The notes beneath the pieces were generated by a model. It was not told the origin of the DNA. It did not search any database and worked only from the letters and a program-made list of their open reading frames with translations. A stretch of 64,000 bases of DNA from Spirochaetia bacterium 38H-sp (GTDB lineage Bacteria; Spirochaetota; Spirochaetia; Winmispirales; Winmispiraceae), in assembly GCA_039023545.1 (NCBI GenBank), contig JBCHKQ010000002.1, positions 310,001 through 374,000 on the forward strand, written 5' to 3'. Shown one piece after another: positions 1 through 8,509 of the stretch; the first letter of the stretch is position 1; every line of letters starts with the position of its first letter. The position numbers and the translations under genes are program-made.

Positions 1-38
1 TAAGCACTATCCCTGTCATAACAGGAGAGGAGGAATAA
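1..38 (+). CDS. 3' end of an upstream gene (partial)
   Basis: A reading frame open from the window edge ends with residues STIPVITGEEE and a TAA whose last A is the first base of the next gene's ATG (TAATG overlap). Such coupling suggests the same operon as the two following redox subunits, so the missing gene could be the molybdopterin-binding large subunit. That is inference from position only. The ribosome binding site of the next gene (GGAGAGGAGG) lies inside this coding end. Confidence 0.45.
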   Translation, partial: STIPVITGEEE

Positions 39-523
39 TGCTTTTAACCTGCAAGATAGATAACATAGAGATAAAGAGAGAAACAAACCCTGCTATCAGT
101 TTAAAAACTTTTCTTAAAGAAACACTCAAGATAATAAACATAAAAGGTAACTGTGATAAAGGATATTGTGGAAACTGTGGGGTTACTATATCGGGACAAT
201 ATGCTCTCTCCTGCCTTGTTCCTGTTTTTATGATACAGAAAAAAGAAATATTCACAATACAGGGGTTTTCCACAACAGAAGAATACAAAGAAATAGAAAA
301 GATATTTCTTGCAAAAAAAGTTTTTCCATGCCCAGCATGTGCTCCGGCCAGAATACTTCTCGCCCACAGCATACTTGAAAATGCTCATAATATAATGGAA
401 GAAAAAAATATATCTGACCAGATATCAGGAATAAACTGCACCTGCATAAGTAAAAAAGACTATGCATCTGTGATACTTGAGATACAGAAAGAGAGAGAAA
501 AAAGACATGATAAAACAAGATAA
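38..523 (+). CDS. [2Fe-2S] subunit, xanthine dehydrogenase/CO dehydrogenase family
   Basis: Small electron-transfer subunit of a molybdenum hydroxylase, expected to pass electrons between the molybdopterin and FAD subunits in the cytoplasm. The 161 residues fit the family. The N-terminal plant-type ferredoxin cluster ligands are Cys39, Cys44, Cys47 and Cys59 (CDKGYCGNC then C). The C-terminal helical domain has Cys98, Cys101, Cys134 and Cys136, the C-x2-C-x32-C-x-C pattern of the second cluster. The usual QCGFCTPG sequence is replaced by PCPACAPA, so this is a divergent member. A strong GGAGAGGAGG site precedes the ATG. It overlaps the FAD subunit gene by 17 bp, so the two are translationally linked. 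The substrate cannot be told from this subunit. Confidence 0.85.
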   Translation: MLLTCKIDNIEIKRETNPAISLKTFLKETLKIINIKGNCDKGYCGNCGVTISGQYALSCLVPVFMIQKKEIFTIQGFSTTEEYKEIEKIFLAKKVFPCPACAPARILLAHSILENAHNIMEEKNISDQISGINCTCISKKDYASVILEIQKEREKRHDKTR

Positions 524-1334
524 CCTGCAAATATATTATCCAGGAGATCTCCAAGATGCACTTCTGCTTTATAACAAAAGACCGGAAGCAATACTTACAG
601 CCGGCTCAGTCGAACTCTCAAGAACAGAAACATGGCAACATTATCAGGGACCTGTCATAGTTCTTGGGAATATAAGAGAAATAAAAAGAATCATAAAAAC
701 AGAACGCTATTTGGAGATAGGAGCAGGAAAAGCACTTAGCGCAATACTCTCCATTCCCTCCCCAAACATACCTCTTCTTCTCAAAAAAAGCATACTCCTT
801 GGATGCCCTGCTCCCGCACGCACACAAGCTACAATAGGCGGAAACCTATGTATACCGGACAAAACCTATGATATACACGGAGCACTAACGCTTCTAAACG
901 CAACAGCAGAGATAAGAAAAACAAACCATACAAGATGGATTCCTGTATCTGACATAAGAAATACAACAGGATTTACAACTCTGGAAGAAGGAGAAATCCT
1001 CACTAGAATAAGAATTCCTATAAGCAACTGGGAAATTCAAGAATATATAAAATTCCCCGGAGCCTTTACGACAGCAAGCATAAATCTCTATGGACTCGCC
1101 CATAAAGAAGACAATCTCATATCAGCAATACGAATAAGCATAAAAACTCCGTACAATCCCCCATACAGATATCCAGAAACAGAAAAATCAATGATAGGAA
1201 AAAGCTCACCACTTACAAAACACGAAATAACACAAATAACAAAAGAAATAGCAGAAAAAGTATCAGAAGAAGAACCAGAAGCAGACATAAGAACAATAAC
1301 AAAACTTATATCTCACTTCCTGCAAAAAATATAA
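507..1334 (+). CDS. FAD-binding subunit, xanthine dehydrogenase/CO dehydrogenase (CoxM) family
   Basis: Medium subunit that carries FAD and passes electrons on to the final acceptor. The sequence shows the two FAD-binding loops of the family: TAGSVEL near the start, and ATIGGNLC around residue 110. Length (275 residues from the chosen start) fits the family. A start at 477 is possible in frame, but the ATG at 507 (MIKQDNLQIYYPGDL) begins just where the conserved fold begins and keeps only a 17 bp overlap with the Fe-S subunit gene. The large catalytic subunit is not downstream, so it should lie before the window. Reaction and substrate (purine, nicotinate, CO or other) are unknown. Confidence 0.85.
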   Translation: MIKQDNLQIYYPGDLQDALLLYNKRPEAILTAGSVELSRTETWQHYQGPVIVLGNIREIKRIIKTERYLEIGAGKALSAILSIPSPNIPLLLKKSILLGCPAPARTQATIGGNLCIPDKTYDIHGALTLLNATAEIRKTNHTRWIPVSDIRNTTGFTTLEEGEILTRIRIPISNWEIQEYIKFPGAFTTASINLYGLAHKEDNLISAIRISIKTPYNPPYRYPETEKSMIGKSSPLTKHEITQITKEIAEKVSEEEPEADIRTITKLISHFLQKI

Positions 1335-1351
1335 CATCAAAAAACGCACAA

Positions 1352-1957
1352 TCAAACCAAAGTTTTGAGATATGACAGAAGAACACCCAACGCATTCTCG
1401 TTATAACCACCCTCCGGTATGATAATATCCGCATAAATCTTGGTAGGCTCTATAAACTCATAATGCCCCGGCCGTACCATAGACAAATACTGCTCTATGA
1501 CAGAATCAACAGTACGTCCTCTCTCTGCAATATCCCGCTTGAGCCTCCTTATAAAACGTATATCATCTGGAGTATCCACATAAATCTTAAGATCCAGCAA
1601 ATCACGTATCCTGCTGTCAGTAAAAACCATAATCCCCTCAAAGATGATGAGACTATGCGGCTCTATAGTCCTAGTCTCCTTCTTACGCGTATGAGTTACA
1701 AAATCGTACACAGGCGCTTCAACAGCCTTACCCTGCTTAAGCCCAAGCAAATTGTTATAAATCCAATCCATATCAAAAGCATCCGGATGATCAAAATTAA
1801 ACGCAGTAATATTATCATTACCAACATGCCCGGCAGACTTATAATAATTATCCTGAGCAATAAACACAAAATCATCAAAAACCTCTGTAATCTTCTTGAC
1901 AATAGTAGTCTTACCGGACCCGGAACCGCCGCATATACCAATAATCTTTACATCCAT
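1352..1957 (-). CDS. udk: Uridine kinase
   Basis: Phosphorylates uridine (and usually cytidine) to the monophosphate in pyrimidine salvage. The P-loop is GGSGSGKT near the N-terminus, followed by QDNYYK and FNFDHPDAFD, both typical of uridine kinase. IFEGIMVF and the arginine-rich FIRRLKRDIAERGRT lid segment follow. About 200 residues, as in the family. The reading frame extends to 1975, but the ATG at 1957 (MDVKIIGICGG) has a GGGGTG site and gives the usual N-terminus. It converges on the redox operon with only 17 bp between stops and reads away from the hairpin element upstream. Confidence 0.93.
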   Translation of the reverse strand: MDVKIIGICGGSGSGKTTIVKKITEVFDDFVFIAQDNYYKSAGHVGNDNITAFNFDHPDAFDMDWIYNNLLGLKQGKAVEAPVYDFVTHTRKKETRTIEPHSLIIFEGIMVFTDSRIRDLLDLKIYVDTPDDIRFIRRLKRDIAERGRTVDSVIEQYLSMVRPGHYEFIEPTKIYADIIIPEGGYNENALGVLLSYLKTLV

Positions 1958-2035
1958 AAAACACCCCGCAAACAATATAAAAAACTAATATCATAAATAA
2001 TAAAATAATTAAACCATAAAATCAAAAAGAATTAA

Positions 2036-2099
2036 TACCGAACGTCGTGACCGCTCAGACAAAGAAAAGCAAAACACAGGTCACTCCTGCCTCCGGCAC
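2036..2099 (+). repeat. Dispersed hairpin element, copy 1 (forward)
   Basis: Has the constant left end ACCGAACGTC, a copy-specific stem GTGACC (2047-2052) paired with GGTCAC (2079-2084), then TC and the constant right end CTGCCTCCGGCA (2087-2098), itself a tiny hairpin. It lies in the 340 bp gap between udk and the mutarotase-like gene. Confidence 0.75.
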
Positions 2100-2245
2100 A
2101 AAGAAAAAGTGCAAGAAAACAAGTCCTACAATAATAACAAGAATCATCCAAAATACAATATAAAAGCCGATTTTAACAGAACCTTACTTAGTACATCCTA
2201 TAAAACAACAGGCAGAACCGCACACCATTAAAGCAGACAAAAAAA

Positions 2246-2270
2246 CTGAGCGGTTCTACCGTTCGGTATA
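2246..2270 (-). repeat. Half copy of the dispersed element closing copy 1
   Basis: CTGAGCGG (2246-2253) pairs with CCGCTCAG at 2051-2058 inside copy 1, and CGTTCGGTATA (2260-2270) is the inverted left end of the family. Positions 2036-2270 can therefore be read as one larger element with TACCGAACG / CGTTCGGTA ends. The interior (2100-2245) shows no gene. Confidence 0.55.
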
Positions 2271-2297
2271 TATAAAAAACACAAAATATGCTTTGCC

Positions 2298-3230
2298 CTA
2301 TAAAATCTCTATCTTGATACGCCATCTTAACTTTTGGGAAGGAGCTATAGTCTCTACTGTTTTCCACTCATTGGCCGCAATCGCAAGAGAATCAGGAATT
2401 CCCGTACAAGGCTCAAGCCCCACATGATGAGCACCGCCGAGTCCCCGGTTTATCCAAATACCAAGATAAGGAATAACATCGGCATCCCAACTTATCTTAA
2501 TAGAATCAGCCGTATTATCATTGCAAACAGAAGCCCAGCCGTGTTTCAAAGGTCCTGCAAAACCCTTAACACAAAGCTCACTACCATCCCCCGGAACCTG
2601 CAACCTATCAAGCCTTATACCAGAAAAAGGCTCAGGATAAGCCCATACATCACCTCTTTGTATGGGAACCCCAAGCCCCCCATCAAGCCTGATAAAATCT
2701 ATCTCATCAGGAAGAACAAGATAATCCCCTTCTTTTATGCTCTTAAGAGGATGAAGACTCCATATAAAAGGCTCATCCTCTATTCCCCAATTTTCAAGCT
2801 TATAATCCAGCAAGAAAGAACCATCACTATCAATACTTATACAACGCTCAAAAACAAAAGGAGAAACATCCAGCACAACCCTTGAGCAAATAACTCCGCG
2901 CGCAAGGGCAGAAGAGTCAAGTTCCCACCCCTTATACCAAACCTCACCATGATCTGGCAACAGTCTTCCCTTAAAACAGCACGGTGCAACCGTAGGTATG
3001 CACTCATCAATTCCGGCCTGCGGACTCAATGCAAAGTCATCTCCCGCATTATTTTCCCACAACCAACCCTGCTTTTCCCTATGCCAAAGCCACTCCCTGC
3101 CAGACTTAAGCCCCACAAGACTGACAATACGCCCTCCAAGCTGGGGAACCATCAACAGCTCTGCCTGCCTACTTCTCAAGCCAACAGCAGAAAACCCTTC
3201 TATTATCCTATAAAAAACACCATATTCCAT
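2298..3230 (-). CDS. Galactose mutarotase-like protein (aldose 1-epimerase superfamily)
   Basis: Probable sugar-binding protein with the galactose mutarotase fold, about 310 residues. The N-terminal LGGRIVSL, then DHGEVW near residue 95, SLHPL in the middle, and LGIWINRGLGGAHHVGLEP near the C-terminus match the strand-and-histidine pattern of the superfamily, with histidines and a glutamate suited to acid-base catalysis. Which sugar it acts on is not visible. Nearby glycosidases (GH30 upstream, GH3 at the far end of the window) fit carbohydrate use, but operon structure does not link them. No signal peptide, so probably cytoplasmic. Confidence 0.7.
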   Translation of the reverse strand: MEYGVFYRIIEGFSAVGLRSRQAELLMVPQLGGRIVSLVGLKSGREWLWHREKQGWLWENNAGDDFALSPQAGIDECIPTVAPCCFKGRLLPDHGEVWYKGWELDSSALARGVICSRVVLDVSPFVFERCISIDSDGSFLLDYKLENWGIEDEPFIWSLHPLKSIKEGDYLVLPDEIDFIRLDGGLGVPIQRGDVWAYPEPFSGIRLDRLQVPGDGSELCVKGFAGPLKHGWASVCNDNTADSIKISWDADVIPYLGIWINRGLGGAHHVGLEPCTGIPDSLAIAANEWKTVETIAPSQKLRWRIKIEIL

Positions 3231-3526
3231 AACTATCCATAATTATGTTAACAAGTACCAACAATAGCAAGGCACAAAAAAAATTAATCACTCTTAAAAC
3301 CATAACAAAAGTATAAAACAATTTTTAAAAACAAAACTTAAAATATCAAGTAAACACAAAAAGATGAGAAACAAATAAAATCCACTGACTTGCTGGGAAG
3401 CGCATTGATAATCCTTTCCTTATAATCAGGAAGCCCTGCATATCAAGCATACAAAATCGATAATTTTAAAAACAACAAAATCACAACTAAAACAAAATAT
3501 ACAAAAAATTAGCTCTCCTAAATTTT

Positions 3527-3573
3527 TATCGAACGCACAAGGACGCTAACGCGTCCTGTGCTGCCTCCGGCAC
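3527..3573 (+). repeat. Dispersed hairpin element, copy 2 (forward)
   Basis: TATCGAACG, then stem CACAAGGACGC (3536-3546), loop taac, stem GCGTCCTGTG (3551-3560), then CTGCCTCCGGCA (3561-3572). The left end has one change (ATCG for ACCG) from the consensus. Confidence 0.75.
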
Positions 3574-3600
3574 AATAAAAAGCCGGCCATAACAGCCGGC
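3573..3600 (-). terminator. Rho-independent terminator of the GH30 gene
   Basis: Read on the minus strand: GCCGGC, seven-base loop, GCCGGC, then TTTTTATT. It lies about 80 bp after the GH30 stop codon. Confidence 0.75.
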
Positions 3601-3682
3601 AACACCCCGGAAGAGATAAGGAAAAAGCATGTTTTTGCCTATACAAACACCCCCTTAAGACTCCCCGAGGCTCTTCTTTTGC

Positions 3683-5137
3683 CTATTTTTCAAACGGCTT
3701 TACAAATATGCTAATCCCGGCGCCGGCAGGCATATCAACAGGTATCTTATTACCCTTTATACTTATTATACCCTTCTGGGAAGTAAAAAGAGGATTGAAA
3801 AGCACAACAACAATACTTCCATCCGGATTTTTAAAAGCTACGTGGTTAAAAAATCTACCCGCCCTGTCATTAGAATCTATCCGCACTGCCCCAGTTTTTA
3901 CAAACTTAGAAAAATGTCCCAGAAAATACCATCCGGATTTTTTTTCTTTTATGCTGCCCTTTTGTGAAGCAGAATCAACCTCTATCTCTACAAGTCCATA
4001 ATTAGCATTATTAGTAAAAACTATAGGTCCATTGTTCTGATCAAGAGCAATATTCCAAAGAATTAATGCAGAAGTATAATTTCTAAAAACATCAACAGCC
4101 TCTCTCATCCCTTCTCTAAAAGTACCAGAGAAACTACCTCCCCATATCCATCTTCCATTACCAGCTTCTGTCACCCACATTATTTTATCTCTGTATATTT
4201 TTGCAATCTCGCTCATTGCCTCTGGGCTACCTCCATAGTGATGCCAGGCAACACCATATATATTGTTTCTTGCAGAATCATGGGAAAGTATGCTTTTTAC
4301 TGTCTCTATCCCATCCCAGTTATGGTCATAACAGAAGATTTTTACATTAAGGCCTGCAGAAATAAATGCTGGTGCCAAATACGTAGATATAAATTCTGCC
4401 TGTTCTTCAGCTGACATAAGCATTCCCGTATAAAGAGAAGGAGCATACTCTATCTCATTTTGAGGGGTTACAGCAGTAATTTTTATTCCTTCATTTTGAT
4501 ATGCCTGAATGAATTTTACAAAATAGTCGGCATACACTTGATAGCAATCACTTCTCAACCTACCCCCCTCCGAGCCTATAAGGCTTTTACCAGTCTTCAT
4601 CCAGGCAGGAGGACTCCATGGAGATGCCATAATACGAAGACCAGGATTTATTTCTATAGCTTGTTTTAGAAGAGGGATTATATATTCTCGATCTCTTTCT
4701 ATTGAAAAATGTGCGAGCTCAAAATCATCACTGTTGTCCTGAGTATCATCATAGGTGTATAAAGAGAGTGCAAAATCAGGTGCACCCATAGGCTGTCTAA
4801 GAAGACTTATCCCAAGCCCTTTATCCGGGTCAAAGAGTTCTCTCATAAGGGAGTTCCTCTCTTTGTCAGGAAGGCTTGAGAGCACGTAGGCAGAAGATTC
4901 TGTCATAGAAGCACCAAAACCATCGATTTTCTGATAACTCTTATTTTCATCTATGTTGATATAAAAATCAGCTTCATCAGTGAGAGCAGGTATTTCTATT
5001 TCTTCCAGATATTTGCCTTCATCCGGTGCAGTAATCCACATTTGGGTTTCTATTTCTTCTAATTTTCCCAGTGTAAAAATATTACTATAGGATACAAAAA
5101 ACAACATCAAAAAGATGTTTTTAATGTGCAGCCTCAT
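3683..5137 (-). CDS. Glycoside hydrolase family 30 (glucosylceramidase-like), exported
   Basis: Retaining beta-glycosidase of the GH30 type. Residues 1-24 form a hydrophobic signal peptide (MRLHIKNIFLMLFFVSYSNI). The catalytic domain begins with QKIDGFGASMTESSA, followed by LLRQPMGAPDFA and ASPWSPPAWMK. The expected acid/base is Glu228 in TPQNE and the expected nucleophile Glu324 in WVTEAGNG. The C-terminal part forms the small beta-sandwich usual in the family. Length 484, as in complete members. A GGAGGGG site precedes the ATG. Transcribed alone, with its own terminator. Substrate could be beta-1,6-glucan or glucoside/xyloside; the sequence does not decide. Confidence 0.9.
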   Translation of the reverse strand: MRLHIKNIFLMLFFVSYSNIFTLGKLEEIETQMWITAPDEGKYLEEIEIPALTDEADFYINIDENKSYQKIDGFGASMTESSAYVLSSLPDKERNSLMRELFDPDKGLGISLLRQPMGAPDFALSLYTYDDTQDNSDDFELAHFSIERDREYIIPLLKQAIEINPGLRIMASPWSPPAWMKTGKSLIGSEGGRLRSDCYQVYADYFVKFIQAYQNEGIKITAVTPQNEIEYAPSLYTGMLMSAEEQAEFISTYLAPAFISAGLNVKIFCYDHNWDGIETVKSILSHDSARNNIYGVAWHHYGGSPEAMSEIAKIYRDKIMWVTEAGNGRWIWGGSFSGTFREGMREAVDVFRNYTSALILWNIALDQNNGPIVFTNNANYGLVEIEVDSASQKGSIKEKKSGWYFLGHFSKFVKTGAVRIDSNDRAGRFFNHVAFKNPDGSIVVVLFNPLFTSQKGIISIKGNKIPVDMPAGAGISIFVKPFEK

Positions 5138-5272
5138 AATACACCCCTCCTTCTACGCTCTATGTTTTCGCAAACATAATAACACTGCTACTTTGCCGTG
5201 TCAAGAAAATATTTTCTATAATGATTTAAACACTATTTAATTAGAAATAATGGAGTCTTTGTTATGTGCTTT

Positions 5273-5321
5273 TGCCAAAGGCAGCAGGAGGACGCTGTTT
5301 AAGCGTCCTCCTGCGTTCGGT
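5273..5321 (-). repeat. Dispersed hairpin element, copy 3 (reverse)
   Basis: Reverse orientation: TGCCAAAGGCAG (5273-5284), stem CAGGAGGACGC (5285-5295), loop tgtttaa, stem GCGTCCTCCTG (5303-5313, perfect 11 bp), CGTTCGGT (5314-5321). It sits 16 bp beyond the metY stop and may end that operon's transcript. Confidence 0.78.
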
Positions 5322-5337
5322 TTACTTGTTTTTAAAT

Positions 5338-6618
5338 TTATTTTGCTGCAGCAAAGCCTTTTTTAAGATCGTCTATTATGTCATCTATGTTTTCTATGCC
5401 TACCGAAAGTCTTACAAGCGACGGGTCTATGCCTGCGGCTTTCTGCTGTTCTTCTGAGAGTTGCGAGTGCGTGGTGCTGGAGGGGTGTATTGCAAGTGAC
5501 TTGGCGTCACCTACATTGGCAACGTGAGAAAAGAGTTCCAGTGAGTTGATAAACTTTTTGCCTGCCTCCAGTCCGCCTTTTATGCCAAAGACAACCATTC
5601 CTCCAAATCCGTTTTTGAGGTACTTGGTTGCGTTTTTATATGATTTATCACCAGCAAGGCCCGGATAGCGTACCCATTCTACCTGTGGGTGGTCTTTGAG
5701 AAACTCGGCGACTTTTGCTGCATTTTGGCTGTGTCTTTCCATGCGCAAGGGCAAGGTCTCTATTCCCTGCAGAAATATCCAGGCGTTGTCGGGGGAGATC
5801 GCTCCACCTAGGTTTCTAAGGGGAACTAGTCTCATCCTTAGTATGTATGCAAGCGGGGCAAGGTCGCCAAGGTCATGGGCGTATCTTAGTCCATGATAGC
5901 TATCATCAGGCTCATTGAGTGTGGAGAAGCGTGGGTTGTCCTTCCAGTTAAACTTGCCAGAGTCCACGACTATGCCGCCTATGGCTGTGCCATGTCCGCC
6001 TATCCACTTGGTAAGGGAGTGCACTACTATGTCTGCTCCGTGCTCTATGGGGCGTAGGAGACTTGGCGTTGTAAAAGTGGAGTCAACTATTAGGGGCAGG
6101 CCGTACTTGTGTGCAAGGTCTGCAAGAGCACCCAGATCGGGTAAATCCAGTGTAGGATTGCCTATTGTCTCCGTGTATACTGCTCTTGTCTTATCATTGA
6201 TTGCAGCTTCAACCTCTGCAAGGTTATAAGGGTCCACAAATCTGACGGTTATACCATAATCGGGCAGAATGTTGTTAAACATCGTAAATGTTCCGCCATA
6301 CAGATATTTGCTTGCTACAATCTCACTTCCATTTGTTGCTATATTGATTATAGAATAGAAAATAGCTGTTGTTCCCGAGGCGACTGCCAGTGCTCCAGCT
6401 CCGCCCTCAAGAGCCGTAATTCTCTGCTCAAGCACATCCTGAGTAGGATTCTGGAGACGCGTATAAATAAAGCCAAGCTCCTTGAGACTAAATAGATTTG
6501 CTGCATGTTCCGCATCTCGAAAAAGGTAAGAAGTTGTTCTGTGCACCGGATATGCACGGCTGGGTGGATTGTCTTCTCTTGACAGTCCAGCATGTAAAGC
6601 TAATGTTTCAAATTTCAT
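5338..6618 (-). CDS. metY: O-acetylhomoserine sulfhydrylase (PLP enzyme)
   Basis: Makes homocysteine from O-acetylhomoserine and sulfide. About 425 residues of a Cys/Met-metabolism PLP fold. Recognisable parts are FETLALHAG at the start, ASGTTAIFYSI (phosphate loop), YTETIGNPTLDLPDL, the PLP-lysine segment HSLTKWIGGHGTAIGG, HPSSTTHSQL and VRLSVGIENIDDI near the end. The frame runs to 6651, but the ATG at 6618 has a perfect AGGAGG six bases upstream. Last gene of the rrf2-cysK-metY operon, 33 bp after cysK. The plus strand here is G/T-rich while the flanking cysK is C/A-rich, an odd skew change within one operon. Confidence 0.93.
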   Translation of the reverse strand: MKFETLALHAGLSREDNPPSRAYPVHRTTSYLFRDAEHAANLFSLKELGFIYTRLQNPTQDVLEQRITALEGGAGALAVASGTTAIFYSIINIATNGSEIVASKYLYGGTFTMFNNILPDYGITVRFVDPYNLAEVEAAINDKTRAVYTETIGNPTLDLPDLGALADLAHKYGLPLIVDSTFTTPSLLRPIEHGADIVVHSLTKWIGGHGTAIGGIVVDSGKFNWKDNPRFSTLNEPDDSYHGLRYAHDLGDLAPLAYILRMRLVPLRNLGGAISPDNAWIFLQGIETLPLRMERHSQNAAKVAEFLKDHPQVEWVRYPGLAGDKSYKNATKYLKNGFGGMVVFGIKGGLEAGKKFINSLELFSHVANVGDAKSLAIHPSSTTHSQLSEEQQKAAGIDPSLVRLSVGIENIDDIIDDLKKGFAAAK

Positions 6619-6651
6619 TTTATCCTCCTGTGTTTTATGCGTATCGCACAA

Positions 6652-7575
6652 TTATTCTTCAAAAAGCCATGTGCTCAGATAACGCTCACCAGTATCAGGC
6701 ACAACAGCTACTATTGTTTTTCCCTTATTCTCTTGTCTTTTTGCAAGTTCTAAAGCTGCCCACACATTGGCACCTGCCGATACTCCTGCAAAGATTCCTT
6801 CTTTTTTTGCAAGCGCTCGGGAAACCTCGCCAGCATCCTCCGAGGCAACCTGCACTATCTCATCTATAATACCCGTATCCAGCACAGAGGGTATAAATCC
6901 TGCACCTATACCCTGTATAAGATGTGGTCCGGGCTGCCCTCCGGACAGTACGGGGGAATCCACAGGTTCAACCGCAACAAGTTTGATACTCTTGTTTTTT
7001 TCTTTAAAAAATCGGCCAGCTCCCGTTATTGTGCCACCTGTACCAACTCCTGCGACAAATATATCAACTCCGCCGTTAGTATCCTCCCATATCTCAGGAC
7101 CGGTAGTCTTATAGTGAATCTCAGGATTAGCAAGATTCTCAAACTGTCTGGCAAGAAAGGCACTATCGCGTGTCTTGACGATTTCCTCAGCTTTCTTTAC
7201 AGCACCACTCATACCCTCTTCTGCGGGAGTGAGAACAAGCTCCGCACCAAGCGCAGCAAGCAATCTGCGACGCTCTATACTCATGCTCTCAGGCATAGTA
7301 AGAACAACCTTGTAGCCCTTGACAGCACCAACATATGCAAGCGCAATACCAGTATTGCCGCTAGTAGCCTCCACTATAGTTGCACCTGGACGGATAAGCC
7401 CTTTTTTCTCCGCCTCCACTACCATAGAGTAGCCAATCCTGTCTTTAACGCTGGAAAGTGGATTAAAATACTCCAACTTTACCAAGACCTCGGCCTCAAG
7501 CCCTTCTGAGAGCCTGTTGAGCCTTACCAGCGGGGTTTTCCCCACCAGTTCCAAAACATTGTTATAAACTGCCAT
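6652..7575 (-). CDS. cysK: Cysteine synthase (O-acetylserine sulfhydrylase)
   Basis: Makes cysteine from O-acetylserine and sulfide with PLP. Shows the PLP-lysine segment [11 protein letters not shown] near residue 43, the asparagine loop [16 protein letters not shown], the glycine loop [16 protein letters not shown], and [12 protein letters not shown] near the end. 307 residues is normal for the family. A GGGAGGA site precedes the ATG. It sits between an Rrf2-type regulator and metY, all on one strand, so one transcript can supply both cysteine and homocysteine from sulfide. Confidence 0.95.
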   Translation of the reverse strand: MAVYNNVLELVGKTPLVRLNRLSEGLEAEVLVKLEYFNPLSSVKDRIGYSMVVEAEKKGLIRPGATIVEATSGNTGIALAYVGAVKGYKVVLTMPESMSIERRRLLAALGAELVLTPAEEGMSGAVKKAEEIVKTRDSAFLARQFENLANPEIHYKTTGPEIWEDTNGGVDIFVAGVGTGGTITGAGRFFKEKNKSIKLVAVEPVDSPVLSGGQPGPHLIQGIGAGFIPSVLDTGIIDEIVQVASEDAGEVSRALAKKEGIFAGVSAGANVWAALELAKRQENKGKTIVAVVPDTGERYLSTWLFEE

Positions 7576-7593
7576 AAATCCTCCCTGGCATAA

Positions 7594-8010
7594 TTAGATT
7601 ACATAATTGAGAACACCTCTATCCTTCTTGATAAGAAGCAAAAGGTCAGAAAGACTCTGAGAAGAAAGCCGCTCTCTCAGATCCCGCTCAAGCTCTGTCC
7701 ATATTGGCACATCCACAGCATCATCCTTGGCATCAGTATCAAAAACAACATAAGGCTCAAAAACCAGCATCACATCTAACAAGCTAATCCTCTCCGGCCT
7801 ATCAGCAAGAAGATATCCGCCCGTTTTACCCTTGATGCTATCCACAAGCCCCTTAGCCCGCAACTGAGAAAAAATACCCTCCAGAAACTTCTCGGATATA
7901 CCATGTCGTGCAGCAAGCTCCTTGACAGACACAGGTCCAGCAGCACCGTAACGCTCAGCCAAATCAAGAAGCCCCTGCAAAGCATATCTAATCTTGGAAG
8001 AAACCTTCAT
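7594..8010 (-). CDS. Rrf2-family transcriptional regulator (CymR-like)
   Basis: Winged-helix regulator of 138 residues. The N-terminal MKVSSKIRYALQGLLDLA, the recognition region VKELAARHGISEKFLEGIFSQLRAKGLV and the wing SIKGKTGGYLLA are typical of Rrf2 proteins. It has no cysteines where IscR or NsrR bind an iron-sulfur cluster, so it resembles CymR, which senses cysteine status by contacting cysteine synthase. It starts the cysK-metY operon, 18 bp upstream of cysK, which makes autoregulated control of sulfur assimilation the natural reading. That role is inference. Confidence 0.88.
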   Translation of the reverse strand: MKVSSKIRYALQGLLDLAERYGAAGPVSVKELAARHGISEKFLEGIFSQLRAKGLVDSIKGKTGGYLLADRPERISLLDVMLVFEPYVVFDTDAKDDAVDVPIWTELERDLRERLSSQSLSDLLLLIKKDRGVLNYVI

Positions 8011-8038
8011 AACTTCTCCTATAGGAAAGATTGGTTAT

Positions 8039-8067
8039 AATATAGGATAATAAACAAAAAAAGTAAA
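8039..8067 (-). promoter_or_regulatory. Putative sigma-70 promoter of the rrf2-cysK-metY operon
   Basis: Minus strand: -35 TTTACT (8067-8062), 17 bp spacer, -10 TATATT (8044-8039), about 30 bp before the regulator start. No experimental support; the region is AT-rich, so a chance match is possible. Confidence 0.45.
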
Positions 8068-8102
8068 GTATTTTTCTCAACTTTTTTACATTTTTTATAA
8101 CA

Positions 8103-8131
8103 TTGTAGAATAACCCATCCGGCACTATAAT
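8103..8131 (+). promoter_or_regulatory. Putative sigma-70 promoter of the monooxygenase-like gene
   Basis: -35 TTGTAG (8103-8108), 17 bp spacer, -10 TATAAT (8126-8131). A transcript would start near 8138, just before the AAGGAGG site at 8138-8144, so the leader would be very short. Confidence 0.5.
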
Positions 8132-8149
8132 AAAGACAAGGAGGCAACC

Positions 8150-8449
8150 ATGTACGTAAAGCTAGTAAAAATGCAGGTAATACCCGGCAAAGAAGAAGAG
8201 TTTGAAACAATAAGCAAATACAATCAGGAAAACTCAATCAAAGAAAAAGACATAGTAAGATTTGACCTTTTAAGAAGCAAAGAAGAACCAGGCACATACA
8301 TGTTCTACGAAGCCTATAGAACAAGAGAAGCAATAGAAGCACACAAAGAAACAGAACACTACAAAAAATGGAACACACAAACAGCAACCCTTTTGGCACG
8401 CCCCAGAGAAAGAGAAGAATGGACAATAATAGCACCAGAAAAACTATAA
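8150..8449 (+). CDS. Antibiotic biosynthesis monooxygenase (ABM) domain protein
   Basis: A 99-residue single-domain protein of the dimeric alpha-beta barrel type (YgiN/LsrG-like). Visible parts are MYVKLVKMQVIPGKEEEFE, the central RFDLLRSKEEPGTYMFYEAYRTREAIEAHKETEHYKKW, and a final strand. This pattern is shared by small quinol monooxygenases and by LsrG-type isomerases, so the reaction is open. A good AAGGAGG site lies ahead of the ATG. It is divergent from the rrf2 operon and stands alone, followed by a hairpin element that it shares with the convergent OmpA-like gene. Confidence 0.85.
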   Translation: MYVKLVKMQVIPGKEEEFETISKYNQENSIKEKDIVRFDLLRSKEEPGTYMFYEAYRTREAIEAHKETEHYKKWNTQTATLLARPREREEWTIIAPEKL

Positions 8450-8460
8450 GCAACAAAACA

Positions 8461-8508
8461 GACCGAACGGGCTTGCCACAGTTCTGAGGCAAGCCCTGCC
8501 TGCGGCCG
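8461..8508 (+). repeat. Dispersed hairpin element, copy 4 (forward)
   Basis: ACCGAACG (8462-8469), stem GGCTTGCC (8470-8477), 10-base loop, stem GGCAAGCC (8488-8495), right end CTGCCTGCGGCC (8496-8507). It fills the gap between two convergent genes, 2 bp from the OmpA-like stop. Confidence 0.78.
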
Positions 8509-8509
8509 A

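Larger units (their letters stand above)
3231..3682. other. Gene-poor intergenic stretch
   Basis: About 450 bp between the mutarotase-like gene start and the GH30 stop. It is very AT-rich, with no reading frame that looks coding. The only structured parts are the hairpin element at 3527-3573 and the terminator next to it. Confidence 0.6.

Noticed and set aside
6619..6651. Longer N-terminus for MetY
   Set aside because: A perfect AGGAGG precedes the internal ATG at 6618 and the extra residues are not part of the family.
8011..8149. Riboswitch (SAM or T-box) controlling the sulfur operon
   Set aside because: The leader is short and AT-rich with no conserved stems of these classes; the Rrf2-type regulator is a sufficient control.
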